From contig NZ_JBBEWR010000009.1 of NCBI RefSeq assembly GCF_037646345.1, positions 124,001-188,000 of the forward strand: a stretch of DNA of 64,000 bases, written 5' to 3'. Below the pieces are notes generated by a model. It made no database searches, was not told the origin of the DNA, and saw only the letters and a list, made by a program, of their open reading frames with translations. Origin of the DNA: Ascidiimonas aurantiaca. Lineage in GTDB: Bacteria; Bacteroidota; Bacteroidia; Flavobacteriales; Flavobacteriaceae. The position numbers were made by a program, and so were the translations under genes. Below, in pieces: positions 43,481 to 53,230 of this stretch (position 1 is its first letter; every line of letters starts with the position of its first letter).

Positions 43481-44068
43481 ATGATAAAACTGTTTTTAAG
43501 ACTTAAACACTGGCAATTGTTTTTGTTATTATTGGGCGTTCCCTTACTTTTTCAATTTTATGTCATGTTTGCTCTGCTCTGGAACCTAAAAACCGATCCA
43601 AACCCTACGAATGAAAGTGTACTGAACTTTTTTGAAGTGTTCCCATTGGTAATGATACTCTTTACCGGAGTTTTTTTTGGTTGGTTTTGGTCAATAGCAT
43701 TGGGCCTGAAAGAAAAAATACCGGCAGAAATAAAAATGAAAACCACCCGGTTTAAGATCTTTTTCTTTATTCCGCTGGTGTATATAGTTTCTTTAATGAT
43801 CTATTTGGGTAATATTTTTAGCGGATTACAGGTAGATGATGCATTTGAAGCAGGTAGTTGGATCGTTGTAGTCATAGTACCTTTACATTTATTTTCCATG
43901 TTTTGTATGTTTCACACCATGTATTTTGTTGCCAAAACCATAAAAACTGCAGAATTACAACGAAAAGCAGGATTTGGAGATTTTGTTGTGGAGTTCTTTT
44001 TATTATGGATTTATTTTATCGGGATCTGGATCATACAACCCAGGATAAATAAGCTGGCTGCAGTGTAG
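43481..44068 (+). CDS. Hypothetical polytopic membrane protein
   Basis: 195 aa with four to five hydrophobic helices (about 12-34, 52-72, 90-112, 128-150, 166-184). It ends FFLLWIYFIGIWIIQPRINKL, a tail I recall from conserved but unnamed flavobacterial proteins that begin with 'KLKHWQLFLL' as this one does. No motif of a transporter or enzyme is seen. Single gene. Confidence 0.6.
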   Translation: MIKLFLRLKHWQLFLLLLGVPLLFQFYVMFALLWNLKTDPNPTNESVLNFFEVFPLVMILFTGVFFGWFWSIALGLKEKIPAEIKMKTTRFKIFFFIPLVYIVSLMIYLGNIFSGLQVDDAFEAGSWIVVVIVPLHLFSMFCMFHTMYFVAKTIKTAELQRKAGFGDFVVEFFLLWIYFIGIWIIQPRINKLAAV

Positions 44069-44256
44069 AAAAAATACACCTGAATGCAAAGTGCATCGTA
44101 GCAATTGCACAATGTATAAAGAGGTTACGTATCGTAATAAGCCCAATGGCATTTTTACGCACCGGTAAATAGTCACGCCATTCCTATTTAAGAAATCCGT
44201 ATATTTAAACTCCGGTTTTGTCATGGTAAAATCCTGATCGGCTACCGGCATACATT

Positions 44257-46179
44257 GTGAAGCAACCCTTTTTATTTATATTCGTCATTTTTCTTCTGGC
44301 TCCCATATTTGCTTTTTCGCAATTGTCCGTGGAAGACCATCTAGGTATGGAAAACCTGAACAGCCCTAAAGTTTTTGGATCGCAACTCCTTTTTGTAAAA
44401 ACCACCAAAGAGCAATGGGACGGAAAAACCACGTCTTCTATTATTCTGGCCGATAGAAAAGAGAAAGACCAGGTGCAACTTACCCAAAACGAATACGATT
44501 ATGATCCTCAATGGTCGCCAGATGGTAAGTATGTTTCCTTTATTTCCTATCGTGATAACCTGCAACAGATCTACATTCTTCCTAAAAATGGAGGAGTCCC
44601 TCAAAAAGTATCTAATGCCCAGGCGTATATATCGCATTACCGGTGGTTGGATAATGAGACCATTGCCTATGTAGATGACGAGCCCAGAGACAGCCTTATC
44701 GTTGCTAAAGAACAAGAAAATGGAGGCGGTTATGTAGCAGGTACCGAATTTTATACCAATGCACTCTGGACCTATGATATCACATCTGGCAAAACGAAAA
44801 AAATTACTGATGGGACTTATAGAATTGTTGAATTTGATATCAGCACCCATGGCAACTATCTTGCTCTTGTAGGTGCCAAAAACTATGACACTTATGAATG
44901 GATCGTAAACAGTTGGGTAGAAGTTATCGATATTGAAAACGGGAACTCGGTTTATAAATTCCGTAATGGTAATGCCTTTACCACTCCGGTGTTTTCACCT
45001 GACGGACAAAAACTAGCCTTTGTGGCAAGTACGGAAGGCTATGCTTCCAATGATGGGTTGTTTATGGCCCACCTTAGTACAGGTAATACACAAAATCTAA
45101 CCTATGAATTTGATCCTACCATTCAAAAAATACAATGGATAGACAATCAGACGATTAGTTTCTCCACTCCTAAAAATGGTTATACGGGGATATACAAGGT
45201 TGGTCTCAATGGTGATATTCATAATATGCTATCTCCCTTTTGGGTGATTTACGATTATCAATTGGAAGGCCGAGAGATCTTTTTTACTGCTTCGCGAAGC
45301 TCAAAGACAAATCAATTATACACGTTACCTATTGGGCAAAAACCTGAAAAGGCGTTACAACTTACCCAACTGAATCCTGAACTTAATGATAAAATTAAAA
45401 CATCCAGCAGCACTTTGGAGTATTTAAGCAAAGATGGTACCAACGTACAGGGAATAGTCACCTATCCGCCGGAATACGATCGTTCCACGACCTATCCTCT
45501 TATGGTTATTCCGCACGGTGGCCCCGATGCAGTAGTTTTAGATGATTTTAACTGGATGGGACAATTTTTTGCAGACAACGGTTATGTGGTTTTTCAACCC
45601 AATTTTCGGGGCAGTATAGGCTATGGCAGAGACTTTTATGCGGGTAACAGAAATGCATTTGGGCAAACCGATCTTGAAGATATTATGGCGGGGGTTAACA
45701 AATTAATTGAACTAAAAATAGCCGATGCTGATAGAATGATCATAGGCGGTTGGAGCTATGGCGGGTATATGGCCAATTGGGCCATTACACAAACCAACGC
45801 TTTCAAAGCCGCTATAAGCGTAGCGGGGGTGTCAAATTTGGTAAGCCTGTATGGTCAACATGAGTTTAGTAACCGAAAAATTGGTATTTGGGAATATAGG
45901 TCCATCCCTATAGATAATGTTGAGAACTACCGGAAAGCTTCTCCTGTGTTTTTTGTTAAAAAAGCAGAAACACCACTTCTTATTTTACACGGGGCCAATG
46001 ATACCCGAAGCCCCACATTACAGGCCTGGGAAATGTATCGTGCCATGAAAGATGCCGGTAAAGAAGTGAAAATGATTATTTATCCGCGTGCCGGACATAG
46101 CATTGGTAATCCTCTTCAGTTTAAAAGTGTATTGGCTAACTGGTTAGAGTGGGCCAATGAAAAAATCGGAAGGATCTGA
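44257..46179 (+). CDS. S9-family prolyl oligopeptidase-type peptidase, exported
   Basis: 640 aa, signal peptide ending FAFSQ. A beta-propeller (about 25-390) with TolB/DPP-like blades (YDPQWSPDGKYVSFISY, FSPDGQKLAFVAS) covers a C-terminal alpha/beta-hydrolase domain. The catalytic triad is Ser500 in GGWSYGGY, Asp582 in GANDTRSP and His614 in RAGHSI. It likely trims dipeptides or small peptides in the periplasm, like acylaminoacyl peptidase or DPP IV. The start is a GTG; no in-frame ATG lies before the signal peptide. A convergent CocE-type gene follows. Confidence 0.93.
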   Translation: MKQPFLFIFVIFLLAPIFAFSQLSVEDHLGMENLNSPKVFGSQLLFVKTTKEQWDGKTTSSIILADRKEKDQVQLTQNEYDYDPQWSPDGKYVSFISYRDNLQQIYILPKNGGVPQKVSNAQAYISHYRWLDNETIAYVDDEPRDSLIVAKEQENGGGYVAGTEFYTNALWTYDITSGKTKKITDGTYRIVEFDISTHGNYLALVGAKNYDTYEWIVNSWVEVIDIENGNSVYKFRNGNAFTTPVFSPDGQKLAFVASTEGYASNDGLFMAHLSTGNTQNLTYEFDPTIQKIQWIDNQTISFSTPKNGYTGIYKVGLNGDIHNMLSPFWVIYDYQLEGREIFFTASRSSKTNQLYTLPIGQKPEKALQLTQLNPELNDKIKTSSSTLEYLSKDGTNVQGIVTYPPEYDRSTTYPLMVIPHGGPDAVVLDDFNWMGQFFADNGYVVFQPNFRGSIGYGRDFYAGNRNAFGQTDLEDIMAGVNKLIELKIADADRMIIGGWSYGGYMANWAITQTNAFKAAISVAGVSNLVSLYGQHEFSNRKIGIWEYRSIPIDNVENYRKASPVFFVKKAETPLLILHGANDTRSPTLQAWEMYRAMKDAGKEVKMIIYPRAGHSIGNPLQFKSVLANWLEWANEKIGRI

Positions 46180-46202
46180 TTTTATACCAGTCGTAAAAAA
46201 GT

Positions 46203-46227
46203 TTTCCGTTACAAAGTGTAATGGAAA
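46203..46227 (-). terminator. Terminator of the CocE-type gene
   Basis: TTTCCGTTACA and TGTAATGGAAA form 11 pairs (one G:T) around a 3-nt loop; on the minus strand ACTTTTTTAC follows. It separates the convergent S9 and CocE genes. Confidence 0.65.
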
Positions 46228-46242
46228 CAATAGCTACTCTTC

Positions 46243-48021
46243 TTATTCAATTACCGGTATATCAATAAACGATATCTTATTTTCATTTCTAAATATACTA
46301 TAAGTGGGTGTTCCTTCAGGAGGTACCCGGTCAAAAGTATCCTTATCAGCACCGGCTATGGCAATCCGAAGCGCATGCCCTTTTTTAATACGTACAGAAG
46401 TGGGCCATAGTTTAAATGTAATTTCTTCAACCACATGCTCTTTCATAGGTGCAGCATCTTCTTTTTTAAAGGAATGGTAAGGTACCTCTCCAAATACAGG
46501 GTCTTTTGAGAGTTTTCGGTGTTCCAGCAGCAGCCCGCCTTCAGTAATATAGGTACTGTTGCCGTTTTCATCAACCGTTTCCAGATATACAAAAAGGGCT
46601 CCTTCTTTATGAGTTGATGATACTTGTAACGATACCACAGGAGTTCCGGTAATCTGAAGATCTTTGGTAAGTGGAGAAGTGGTATAGGTCAATAGTAAAG
46701 AGTCATTTGCATTTCGCTGGTTCAGGCCCAAAACATGCTTTCCCATTTGTGTGGCCCATCGGTTATGAGTTCCCGTAGAGGCCGAAAAATCTACCGTATA
46801 TGTGTCATACCCTTTTGTTTCTTTTGGAGCAGAAGAGCCGAGTACCCCATTAGCCTGTAAAAACCATTTTTTACGCGATTGTCCGGCCGGGGGCCATACC
46901 ATTGATTCTTTAAAGGTCTCTTCCCCCAAATTGTAGTAGGTAATAGTGGGCTGTTTTTCATATCCGTTAGGTGTGTTTTTCAGATAATGATCAAAAAAAT
47001 CGAGTTGTAACTGCAGTTGTTCCTGTACGCCGGGAACCGGTGCTATGGGGGTATCACTCACTACAAACGGACTCGCATGCGAGTCTCCTCCGTGTGAAGT
47101 GGCCATCATGACTACTTTTTGCGGGTTTTTAAAGTGTTTTAGTCGCATTAAGGTACCTTCTGCCGTTCCGGCATCCATCCAACTGGTGAGTACCAGCATG
47201 GGTACCTGCGATTCGGAGATCTCTTTTCGCCAGTATATCGGGTCGCATTCGGCATAGGTATAGTCTCCGAATTTAGAATCCCGATAAGGTGCTTTACGGG
47301 TATTTTCAAGTACAATGGGGTTATTGGCATGTTCCTTAATTGCTTCTTCCGGGATACGATCGGTTACACGACGCACTCCCGCTTCCAGTACCTCCGTGGC
47401 ATTCTGATCGAGTAAATTTACGTATTGGCTCCATGTAGCTATAAAACCGGTAGCCAGCATGCCGTAAGGCCATACCGGACTTTTATACAAGTTAAAATCA
47501 GACCACCCGGGCACCACCGCTTTTACTGCGGGATGTCCTGTGGCACACAACAGTTCTGCTGTAGTGCCTGAATATGAAGTGCCATAGGCCCCCACCAAAC
47601 CATTGGACCACGACTGGTTTACCACCCAGTCTATTATATACCTGGCGTCGCGCACCTCTAAAGGGGTGTATTCCCCGGGGCGTACACCATAAGAAGCTCC
47701 GGTTCCGCGTACATCTATTTTTACAATGATATAGTTATTCGCGAGGAAAAAAAGATCGCGTTCATCAAATAATAATTGCGGTTGTCCGGTTTCAGGATCT
47801 TCGGAAGCTCTCCAATAGCGGGTAAATTCAAGAAGTGCCGGCAATTGCTGATCCTGGTATTCTTTTGGGAAATATACATCTACCGCCAGTTGGGTTCCGT
47901 TAACCGCAGGAACATAAAAAGATTGTGAGTTGGCCATATACGTATCGGTCTCCAGATCTTGTGCCTGCCCTAAAGCCTGCCCCAGTACAAACAGTACTAT
48001 AAGTAAATTAATGTATTTCAT
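46243..48021 (-). CDS. CocE/NonD-family (X-Pro dipeptidyl-peptidase-like) hydrolase, exported
   Basis: 592 aa with signal peptide (ends LGQAQ). N-terminal alpha/beta-hydrolase domain with nucleophile Ser149 in GTSYSG and the preceding VKIDVRGTGASYG; later VLTSWMDAG and ATSHGGDSHASPF hold the Asp and His candidates. A C-terminal beta-jelly roll ends with 'GHALRIAIAGADKDTFDR', as in PepX_C. Cocaine esterase, glutaryl acylase and X-Pro peptidases belong here; which ester or amide is cut is unknown. Together with the convergent S9 peptidase it suggests peptide catabolism. A 14-bp palindrome lies just upstream of its start. Confidence 0.92.
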   Translation of the reverse strand: MKYINLLIVLFVLGQALGQAQDLETDTYMANSQSFYVPAVNGTQLAVDVYFPKEYQDQQLPALLEFTRYWRASEDPETGQPQLLFDERDLFFLANNYIIVKIDVRGTGASYGVRPGEYTPLEVRDARYIIDWVVNQSWSNGLVGAYGTSYSGTTAELLCATGHPAVKAVVPGWSDFNLYKSPVWPYGMLATGFIATWSQYVNLLDQNATEVLEAGVRRVTDRIPEEAIKEHANNPIVLENTRKAPYRDSKFGDYTYAECDPIYWRKEISESQVPMLVLTSWMDAGTAEGTLMRLKHFKNPQKVVMMATSHGGDSHASPFVVSDTPIAPVPGVQEQLQLQLDFFDHYLKNTPNGYEKQPTITYYNLGEETFKESMVWPPAGQSRKKWFLQANGVLGSSAPKETKGYDTYTVDFSASTGTHNRWATQMGKHVLGLNQRNANDSLLLTYTTSPLTKDLQITGTPVVSLQVSSTHKEGALFVYLETVDENGNSTYITEGGLLLEHRKLSKDPVFGEVPYHSFKKEDAAPMKEHVVEEITFKLWPTSVRIKKGHALRIAIAGADKDTFDRVPPEGTPTYSIFRNENKISFIDIPVIE

Positions 48022-48048
48022 TTTTCTGGTATTCAGGTAGTTATTAAA

Positions 48049-48074
48049 AGCCTCGTGTTTATAAACACAGGGCT
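48049..48074. promoter_or_regulatory. Palindrome upstream of the CocE-type gene
   Basis: GTGTTTATAAACAC (48055-48068) is a perfect 14-bp palindrome, further flanked by AGCC and GGCT at 48049 and 48071. It lies 28-53 nt before the minus-strand start and may be an operator; it could equally be the tail hairpin of nothing in particular. Confidence 0.35.
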
Positions 48075-48180
48075 AAAAGTAATACATGCCAACAACTTAA
48101 AATTGTAAAAAATAAAACCTTGTTGCTGTTATTTTTCTTGTGAAAGACAGTTTTCCGTCATGAATTGTATAAATATGTAT

Positions 48181-49032
48181 TTAGTTTTTATCTATAAGTA
48201 ACAACCTAACCTGTCTTTGTAGTTCTTCAATTTCTCCTTGTTGCTTTGCGATTGTATTGCTCTGAGACTTCAATTTCTTTTCCTGTTGTATTGTATAAAG
48301 AGTAAGTTCTTCAATTTTCTGAAGTAATTTAGCATCCATTTCGCCCAAAAAGATCCCGTTGACTTCTACCTCTTCTGCACTGGGGATATCTTTTAAATGG
48401 CCGTTTTCCTTTATATATTGTTCCACTTCATTAAGAGTAGGCAGGGGATAATCTTCTTCAAACACAAAGTCAGACCATCCGGTTTCTACTTTAATTTCTT
48501 TAGCTCTTATATTTCCATTTACTGCCAGTTTCCAAAGGCCTGGGGAAAGGGTACCTATACCTACATTTCCATCATCTGCCTCAATGATCATACTTTCCTG
48601 CCCACCGCCTATGGCAAAGATTAGTGAATTAAAGTTTCCGTTTTCTCCATTGGTAGAACGTATATAGGCACGGTCTGTACCTCCTACGGTTTCTAAAAAC
48701 TTAATTTTGTGGGTTCGGCTAAGAGCAATATCGCCGTTTACTTCCAGCCGGGAGACCGGAGTGGATGTCCCAATCCCGACATTGCCATTATCCAGTATAT
48801 CAAAAAACCGGTGATACGTTCCGTCGTTCCAGTATATGGATAATGGATTATTGATATCAAAAGATGATCTTGGACCACTAAAATGCCAGAATCCTACACG
48901 GTTTCTCAGGTTAAAACTTGCTGAGGTACTATCTAGCTGTTCGGCCGTGTAAAAGGTTGGGTATTGTTGAGCATGTACTCCTAAAAGTATAAACAGTGTA
49001 AGTATGAGAGCAGTTGTAGTTTTTGTTTGCAT
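48181..49032 (-). CDS. GIGT-repeat fibre-like surface protein, paralogue 3
   Basis: 283 aa; signal peptide ends GVHAQQ. Repeats NVGIGTSTPVSRLEVNGDI and NVGIGTLSPGLWKLAVNG, then the common C-terminal module: EIKVETGWSDFVFEEDYPL, YIKENGHLKDIPSAEEVEVN and coiled coil QKIEELTLYTIQQEKKLKSQ continuing to the end with a longer heptad run. It differs from paralogues 2 and 4 by the 'GWSDFVFEEDY' variant and resembles paralogue 1. No duplicated flank is visible beside this copy. Confidence 0.8.
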   Translation of the reverse strand: MQTKTTTALILTLFILLGVHAQQYPTFYTAEQLDSTSASFNLRNRVGFWHFSGPRSSFDINNPLSIYWNDGTYHRFFDILDNGNVGIGTSTPVSRLEVNGDIALSRTHKIKFLETVGGTDRAYIRSTNGENGNFNSLIFAIGGGQESMIIEADDGNVGIGTLSPGLWKLAVNGNIRAKEIKVETGWSDFVFEEDYPLPTLNEVEQYIKENGHLKDIPSAEEVEVNGIFLGEMDAKLLQKIEELTLYTIQQEKKLKSQSNTIAKQQGEIEELQRQVRLLLIDKN

Positions 49033-49138
49033 AATAAAGTGTAATGTTTATCAAATTGGGTTTATATATATGTAATATAATTAAAAAACCTATTGTAATA
49101 AAAATTCTTTTATAGAGTTATGTTTTTTTGATCAGTAC

Positions 49139-51028
49139 CTAAAAAAGTCTTCCCGTAAGGTATAAAGTAATAGGAATGGCGCCTTCTTCTGTTTGCCAAC
49201 GATCGTGGCTGGAAGTACGCCGGTATTTGCTTCCCTCTTCATACCCTTTGCCATAGGTGAAAAAGATGTTATTATAAGTTTTATTGCTATACCATATCTT
49301 AACGATCTCATAGGTAACAATTACATCTTTATCAATTACAATGTTTTGGTCACTAAAATCTTTGTGTATCCATTTCTGGCCACGATAACTTTTCATAAAC
49401 AGTTCTTTTTGCAAAAGAGATGTGTGTGGTAAGTCATTCTTAACATTATAAATATTGATCCTGAAGAGAATACTGTCCGTAGTATTAAACCGCATATGAA
49501 AATTTACATCCTGTAACATATACCTTTGGGCATGTACAATACGTATGCCGTATTCGCCCCCTTTACCATAATGTGTGGAATTACTCTCTCCAAGGGTTCT
49601 TTTTGAAGGTTTTACCCGCCCCAGTTTTTTAGTCTTGAATATCTCTTTATCTCGTACCACTACTTCTTCTAACTGTATGGTTTTTTCCTTTAATTGAACT
49701 GTAAGAAAAGAATTCTGTATGTCTTTTATGGGTAGGTTGTAGGTGGTGTACCCCAAAGAAGAAAAAGAAAGCCGATCCTCGGGTTTTGCCTGGCGCAGAT
49801 CAATTTCAAAAGTGCCGTCTTCTCGGGAGATTACTCCAAAGTTTTTGTGAAAAACCCCAATGTTTACAAAAGGAATAGGAGTTCCGGATTTTGCAGATCG
49901 TACCACACCCTTCAGGATCAGGCCAGACCGGGCAGATGTTTTGGGCCTGTTTTTTACTGCTTCTAGGGCTCTTACTGCCTTTAGCATTCCTTCCTTATAA
50001 GAAACCCTATTTTGGAAATTTTCATATAATATTGGAATGATTATGGGAAGATATCTGAAATCTTTTTGATCTTTGTAGGTGGTAAGCAATTGTTGTTCAC
50101 TTTCAGGATCGTTTAATATACGGGCTATCAGTACTTCTCCCGCCCTTACAAGATGCTCATTAAGAGTGGCGCTCCATGTTAAATAATTCTGTTTGCGCAT
50201 AACGGTTTTGACGGGTTCATGCAGGTACTCTGTACTTTTCATAAGGGTTTTGGGAATATGCTGAAATGAAGGAGCCAGCAACGAGTGCGCAAATTCGTGT
50301 ATATTCAGTTCCCTGAGCGCATCAGGATCATCAAATCCCATTTGTAGTGCAGGAAGATTCTGTGTACTCACAGCCGAGATCACATTAAATGCTATTTTAC
50401 TACCGTCTTGCGTGGCAAAGCCCATACCTGGCGGAAGAGTAAGCGAAGGGATCACCTGATACTTTTCAAATGAAAAGTTGTAAAATGCTTCCATAGGTGT
50501 GATAAAGTCCCGTAAAAACAAATGTTTTTTAATTTCTCTGACAACTGCTTTGTAATAGACGGCGTTTTTTTTCATGTACTGGTCAAACTGTACCTCTTTA
50601 TAAAAAGCATTCATAGTTTCCAGAAAAAAGGTAACATTCTCTTTAGCTTCTGCCGGATCTTTGCGTTGGGAAAAATGAATAATGCGGTTTATATTAAAGT
50701 TTTCCGGGAGCCGGGCATTTGGAAAATCGGGAATATGCGCCAGTAAATAATTAAAATCACTAATCCACAAATATTCAATACGGGGCAATAAAGCATTTAA
50801 TGTGGCATTCTTTCCAAAACGTCCGTATTCTTTTAGAATTTGTTGTCCGTAGGGCCAGTTTTCAGTCTGGTCGTCAAAGAGCGGATTATTGGGGTTTTCA
50901 TAGATAATGGTATAAACCAGTCCTATAAATTCTATGTTTTGATTAAATGAAACGTTTAGCTTTTCCTGAGCGTGTGCAAAATACTTCACCCCCAGCATGC
51001 ATGTGAGTACGATTACTGTTTTTTTCAT
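49139..51028 (-). CDS. DUF4932 metallopeptidase-like protein with CarboxypepD-regulatory domain
   Basis: 629 aa, signal peptide (ends AHAQ). The N-terminal domain (about 25-365) matches DUF4932 and contains a zinc signature NIHEFAHSLL (HEFAH at 244-248) with a possible third ligand Glu291 in TLNEHLVRAGEV. From about 369 a carboxypeptidase-regulatory-like beta sandwich follows: GVVRSAKSGTPIPFVNIGV, DGTFEIDLRQ and the LSFSSLGYTTY strand, as in TonB-dependent-receptor plugs and DUF5686 proteins. The last 170 residues are beta-rich and end in 'YLTGRLF'. Probably periplasmic or outer-membrane associated. The membrane AraC gene lies 99 nt upstream on the same strand. Confidence 0.8.
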   Translation of the reverse strand: MKKTVIVLTCMLGVKYFAHAQEKLNVSFNQNIEFIGLVYTIIYENPNNPLFDDQTENWPYGQQILKEYGRFGKNATLNALLPRIEYLWISDFNYLLAHIPDFPNARLPENFNINRIIHFSQRKDPAEAKENVTFFLETMNAFYKEVQFDQYMKKNAVYYKAVVREIKKHLFLRDFITPMEAFYNFSFEKYQVIPSLTLPPGMGFATQDGSKIAFNVISAVSTQNLPALQMGFDDPDALRELNIHEFAHSLLAPSFQHIPKTLMKSTEYLHEPVKTVMRKQNYLTWSATLNEHLVRAGEVLIARILNDPESEQQLLTTYKDQKDFRYLPIIIPILYENFQNRVSYKEGMLKAVRALEAVKNRPKTSARSGLILKGVVRSAKSGTPIPFVNIGVFHKNFGVISREDGTFEIDLRQAKPEDRLSFSSLGYTTYNLPIKDIQNSFLTVQLKEKTIQLEEVVVRDKEIFKTKKLGRVKPSKRTLGESNSTHYGKGGEYGIRIVHAQRYMLQDVNFHMRFNTTDSILFRINIYNVKNDLPHTSLLQKELFMKSYRGQKWIHKDFSDQNIVIDKDVIVTYEIVKIWYSNKTYNNIFFTYGKGYEEGSKYRRTSSHDRWQTEEGAIPITLYLTGRLF

Positions 51029-51127
51029 TTTTGATTGATTTTAAGGCAAAAGAAAGGTGCAAAAACCGGATGATCGTCCAGTTACCGGTTTCTGGATATA
51101 AAAAAAGGCGGAAAAGTATACTGTTTT

Positions 51128-52138
51128 TTACTTTTGGAAGTATTGCGACGGACTTTTACCGGTCTCGGCTTTGAATATGGCATTAAAACTGGACTTGGAA
51201 TTAAATCCGGCTTCTAAAGCAATACCTAGCAATGTCATGTGTTGGTGTTCTCCGGCATTTACTTTTGTAATAACCTCCTGAACACGCAATCGGTTAATAA
51301 AACTCCTGAAATTGGTTTTATAGTGTTTGTTTATAAGGTACGAAAGATATTTAGGAGACAGTTGCAGAGAAGCAGATACTTCTGAAAGTGACAGCCCTGG
51401 TTTGGTAAACCCTTTATTTTCAACAATCATTTTTTCAAAAGCCGCCAGATCTTGTTTCTGGTTGTGTTTTTTGAACTGTTGTTCCAGTTTTGCCGAAGGT
51501 GCAGTGCTGTCAAAAAATCGGGGATACAAATAGGCCAGATAGCCAAAAACAAACAGCGAACTTACCAAAATAGCCTCTACTATAGTAAATATACGGTTTG
51601 GGAAAACATAATCTACCATCCACAGTAATACAAAAAGAGAGAATAAGGCATAGGCCAGGTAGTACCTGGTAGAGGCCGGGTAGGTGAAGGCTCGTATTAA
51701 AACCAGTACAAGCCATAGTATGGGCAGTTGTTGTGTAAAAAATACCCAGATAAAAAGATCAACGGGGAACCACTGTACTTCCCAAAAATAGTAAACGTAG
51801 TATCGAATACATGTCAGGACGACCTCTACCAGTGCCGGTACAAATAACAAATAGTCCTTTTTTGCGGGGACGGCCCCAGGAGTTCGTATGAGTTTTAACA
51901 CCCACTGTACCGCAGGGGCAACAAGCAGGTATGAGCTAAGTATCCAGTAGGGAAAAGCGGGATTACTTTGTATATGCTGTGTGGCAATCCCCCAGTATGT
52001 CCATAATTCTATGGAAATCACAAAAAAAACCAGCCCCAGAAAAAACCGGAAATAATCCGATTTAAACCAGGCACTCATCAGGGCGAGGCTCAGAAGGAGA
52101 CCCTGACCGGCTGACACCAGTAAAAGTAATTCGCTCAA
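51128..52138 (-). CDS. Membrane-bound AraC-family regulator (7TM-HTH)
   Basis: 336 aa. Six to seven hydrophobic helices occupy residues 1-205 (LLLLVSAGQGLLLSLALM, FRFFLGLVFFVISIEL and so on). A short linker leads to a C-terminal AraC HTH domain: LSLSEVSASLQLSPKYLSYL, FRSFINRLRVQEVI and LLGIALEAGFNSKSSFNAIF, ending TGKSPSQYFQK. This layout is common in flavobacteria: a membrane sensor coupled directly to DNA binding. It differs wholly from the three soluble AraC paralogues of the stress island. The DUF4932 gene downstream is the likely target or partner. A perfect -7 box lies just upstream. Confidence 0.9.
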   Translation of the reverse strand: MSELLLLVSAGQGLLLSLALMSAWFKSDYFRFFLGLVFFVISIELWTYWGIATQHIQSNPAFPYWILSSYLLVAPAVQWVLKLIRTPGAVPAKKDYLLFVPALVEVVLTCIRYYVYYFWEVQWFPVDLFIWVFFTQQLPILWLVLVLIRAFTYPASTRYYLAYALFSLFVLLWMVDYVFPNRIFTIVEAILVSSLFVFGYLAYLYPRFFDSTAPSAKLEQQFKKHNQKQDLAAFEKMIVENKGFTKPGLSLSEVSASLQLSPKYLSYLINKHYKTNFRSFINRLRVQEVITKVNAGEHQHMTLLGIALEAGFNSKSSFNAIFKAETGKSPSQYFQK

Positions 52139-52164
52139 AACAAAAAAACGTTGATTAGCGTATT

Positions 52165-52172
52165 CAAATATA
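52165..52172 (-). promoter_or_regulatory. -7 box of the membrane AraC gene
   Basis: Minus-strand TATATTTG, an exact TAnnTTTG match, 27 nt before the start codon. Confidence 0.5.
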
Positions 52173-52235
52173 CTATAGAATATGAGTTAGTAAAACCCGA
52201 AAAAACGATATTCGTAAATAAAAGGCCTATTGTTT

Positions 52236-53045
52236 TTAAACAGGCCCGGCAGAGGTATCTTTATTTTTGGTTACCGGTAAGAGCGACTGTTCGCAGATCT
52301 CACGTGCCACATCCTTTGCCCAGGTCTGGTAGGCGAGGGGAGAGGGATGTACCCCGTCACTAAAAAAGTTGGCTTCTGTAGCGTTTACCCCCAAACGATG
52401 TATCCAATCAGTTAATGTGATCTTTCGGGAATAAAAATATACATTTTTAAAAGAGGCTGTTACTTTGGTGAGTTCCTCTCCCAGTATTTCCACCAGGTTT
52501 CCCACTATACGTTGTATTAACGGGGTAAATGCCGGAAACTCTTTTATAGGTGGCATATTACAAAATACGATAATCGCATTGGGGTACAATACTCTTAATT
52601 GTACAATGAGTTCGCGTATATCCCGTTTCCATCGTTTGGGTGTATTTAAGGTAAAGGCATCATTACCACCCAGCCCTATCACGATAAGGTCTGCCGAAGA
52701 CACATTTAGTTTGGGCAACATTTTAGTACGTAGGTGCTTAGCTGTATATCCGCTTTTGGCGGCTACTTTCCAGTTGACGTTAATATGGTATTGTTTAGAA
52801 AGTTCTCGGGCAATGGTGCCTGTAAAACCCTCATCATGAGTGGCTACTCCCACGCCGGCAATGGTACTTTCTCCCAGGGTTAGCAGGTTCAGGGTATTTG
52901 TAGCGTTAGAGTAGCGGCAAAAACCTTCTTTTCCCCGGGCTTCCGGAAGCCGGGGTACCTTTTCACGTATCTTTTTTCCCTGAAAATACATGATGGGTAA
53001 TAAGGGAAAAGCCAGGATAGCTCCTGCAAAATACTTAAAACTCAT
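52236..53045 (-). CDS. SGNH/GDSL-type hydrolase
   Basis: 269 aa with an N-terminal membrane anchor (MSFKYFAGAILAFPLLPIMY). The SGNH blocks are: block I LTLGESTIAG (Ser60; GES instead of GDS), block III GLGGND (126-129 with Asn128) and block V DGVHPS (Asp230, His233). It would hydrolyse an ester, e.g. on a lipid or polysaccharide acetyl group; substrate unknown. Its first 43 codons and upstream DNA are duplicated at 40.5 kb. It is divergent from fibre paralogue 4. Confidence 0.9.
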   Translation of the reverse strand: MSFKYFAGAILAFPLLPIMYFQGKKIREKVPRLPEARGKEGFCRYSNATNTLNLLTLGESTIAGVGVATHDEGFTGTIARELSKQYHINVNWKVAAKSGYTAKHLRTKMLPKLNVSSADLIVIGLGGNDAFTLNTPKRWKRDIRELIVQLRVLYPNAIIVFCNMPPIKEFPAFTPLIQRIVGNLVEILGEELTKVTASFKNVYFYSRKITLTDWIHRLGVNATEANFFSDGVHPSPLAYQTWAKDVAREICEQSLLPVTKNKDTSAGPV

Positions 53046-53156
53046 AACCAGAGTTAGTTATACAACATAACGTTCCATCGTTAGTAAAAACTGTAAGAGA
53101 GTTACTAAAGAAACCGTTTTCTGTATGTACGAAACTAAGGAATAATAATTATTTTT
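52917..53156. repeat. Duplicated 240-bp block, copy B (intact SGNH gene)
   Basis: Counterpart of 40469-40708. It covers codons 1-43 of the SGNH gene and 111 bp of its upstream DNA, leading toward fibre paralogue 4. Because the SGNH gene is complete here, this is the probable parent copy. Confidence 0.85.
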
Positions 53157-53230
53157 AACTTGAAAATTATATAATTCAAATAAGCTGTAACAACAACGTT
53201 ACCATAAATCATGTATAAAAAAGTCTATAA

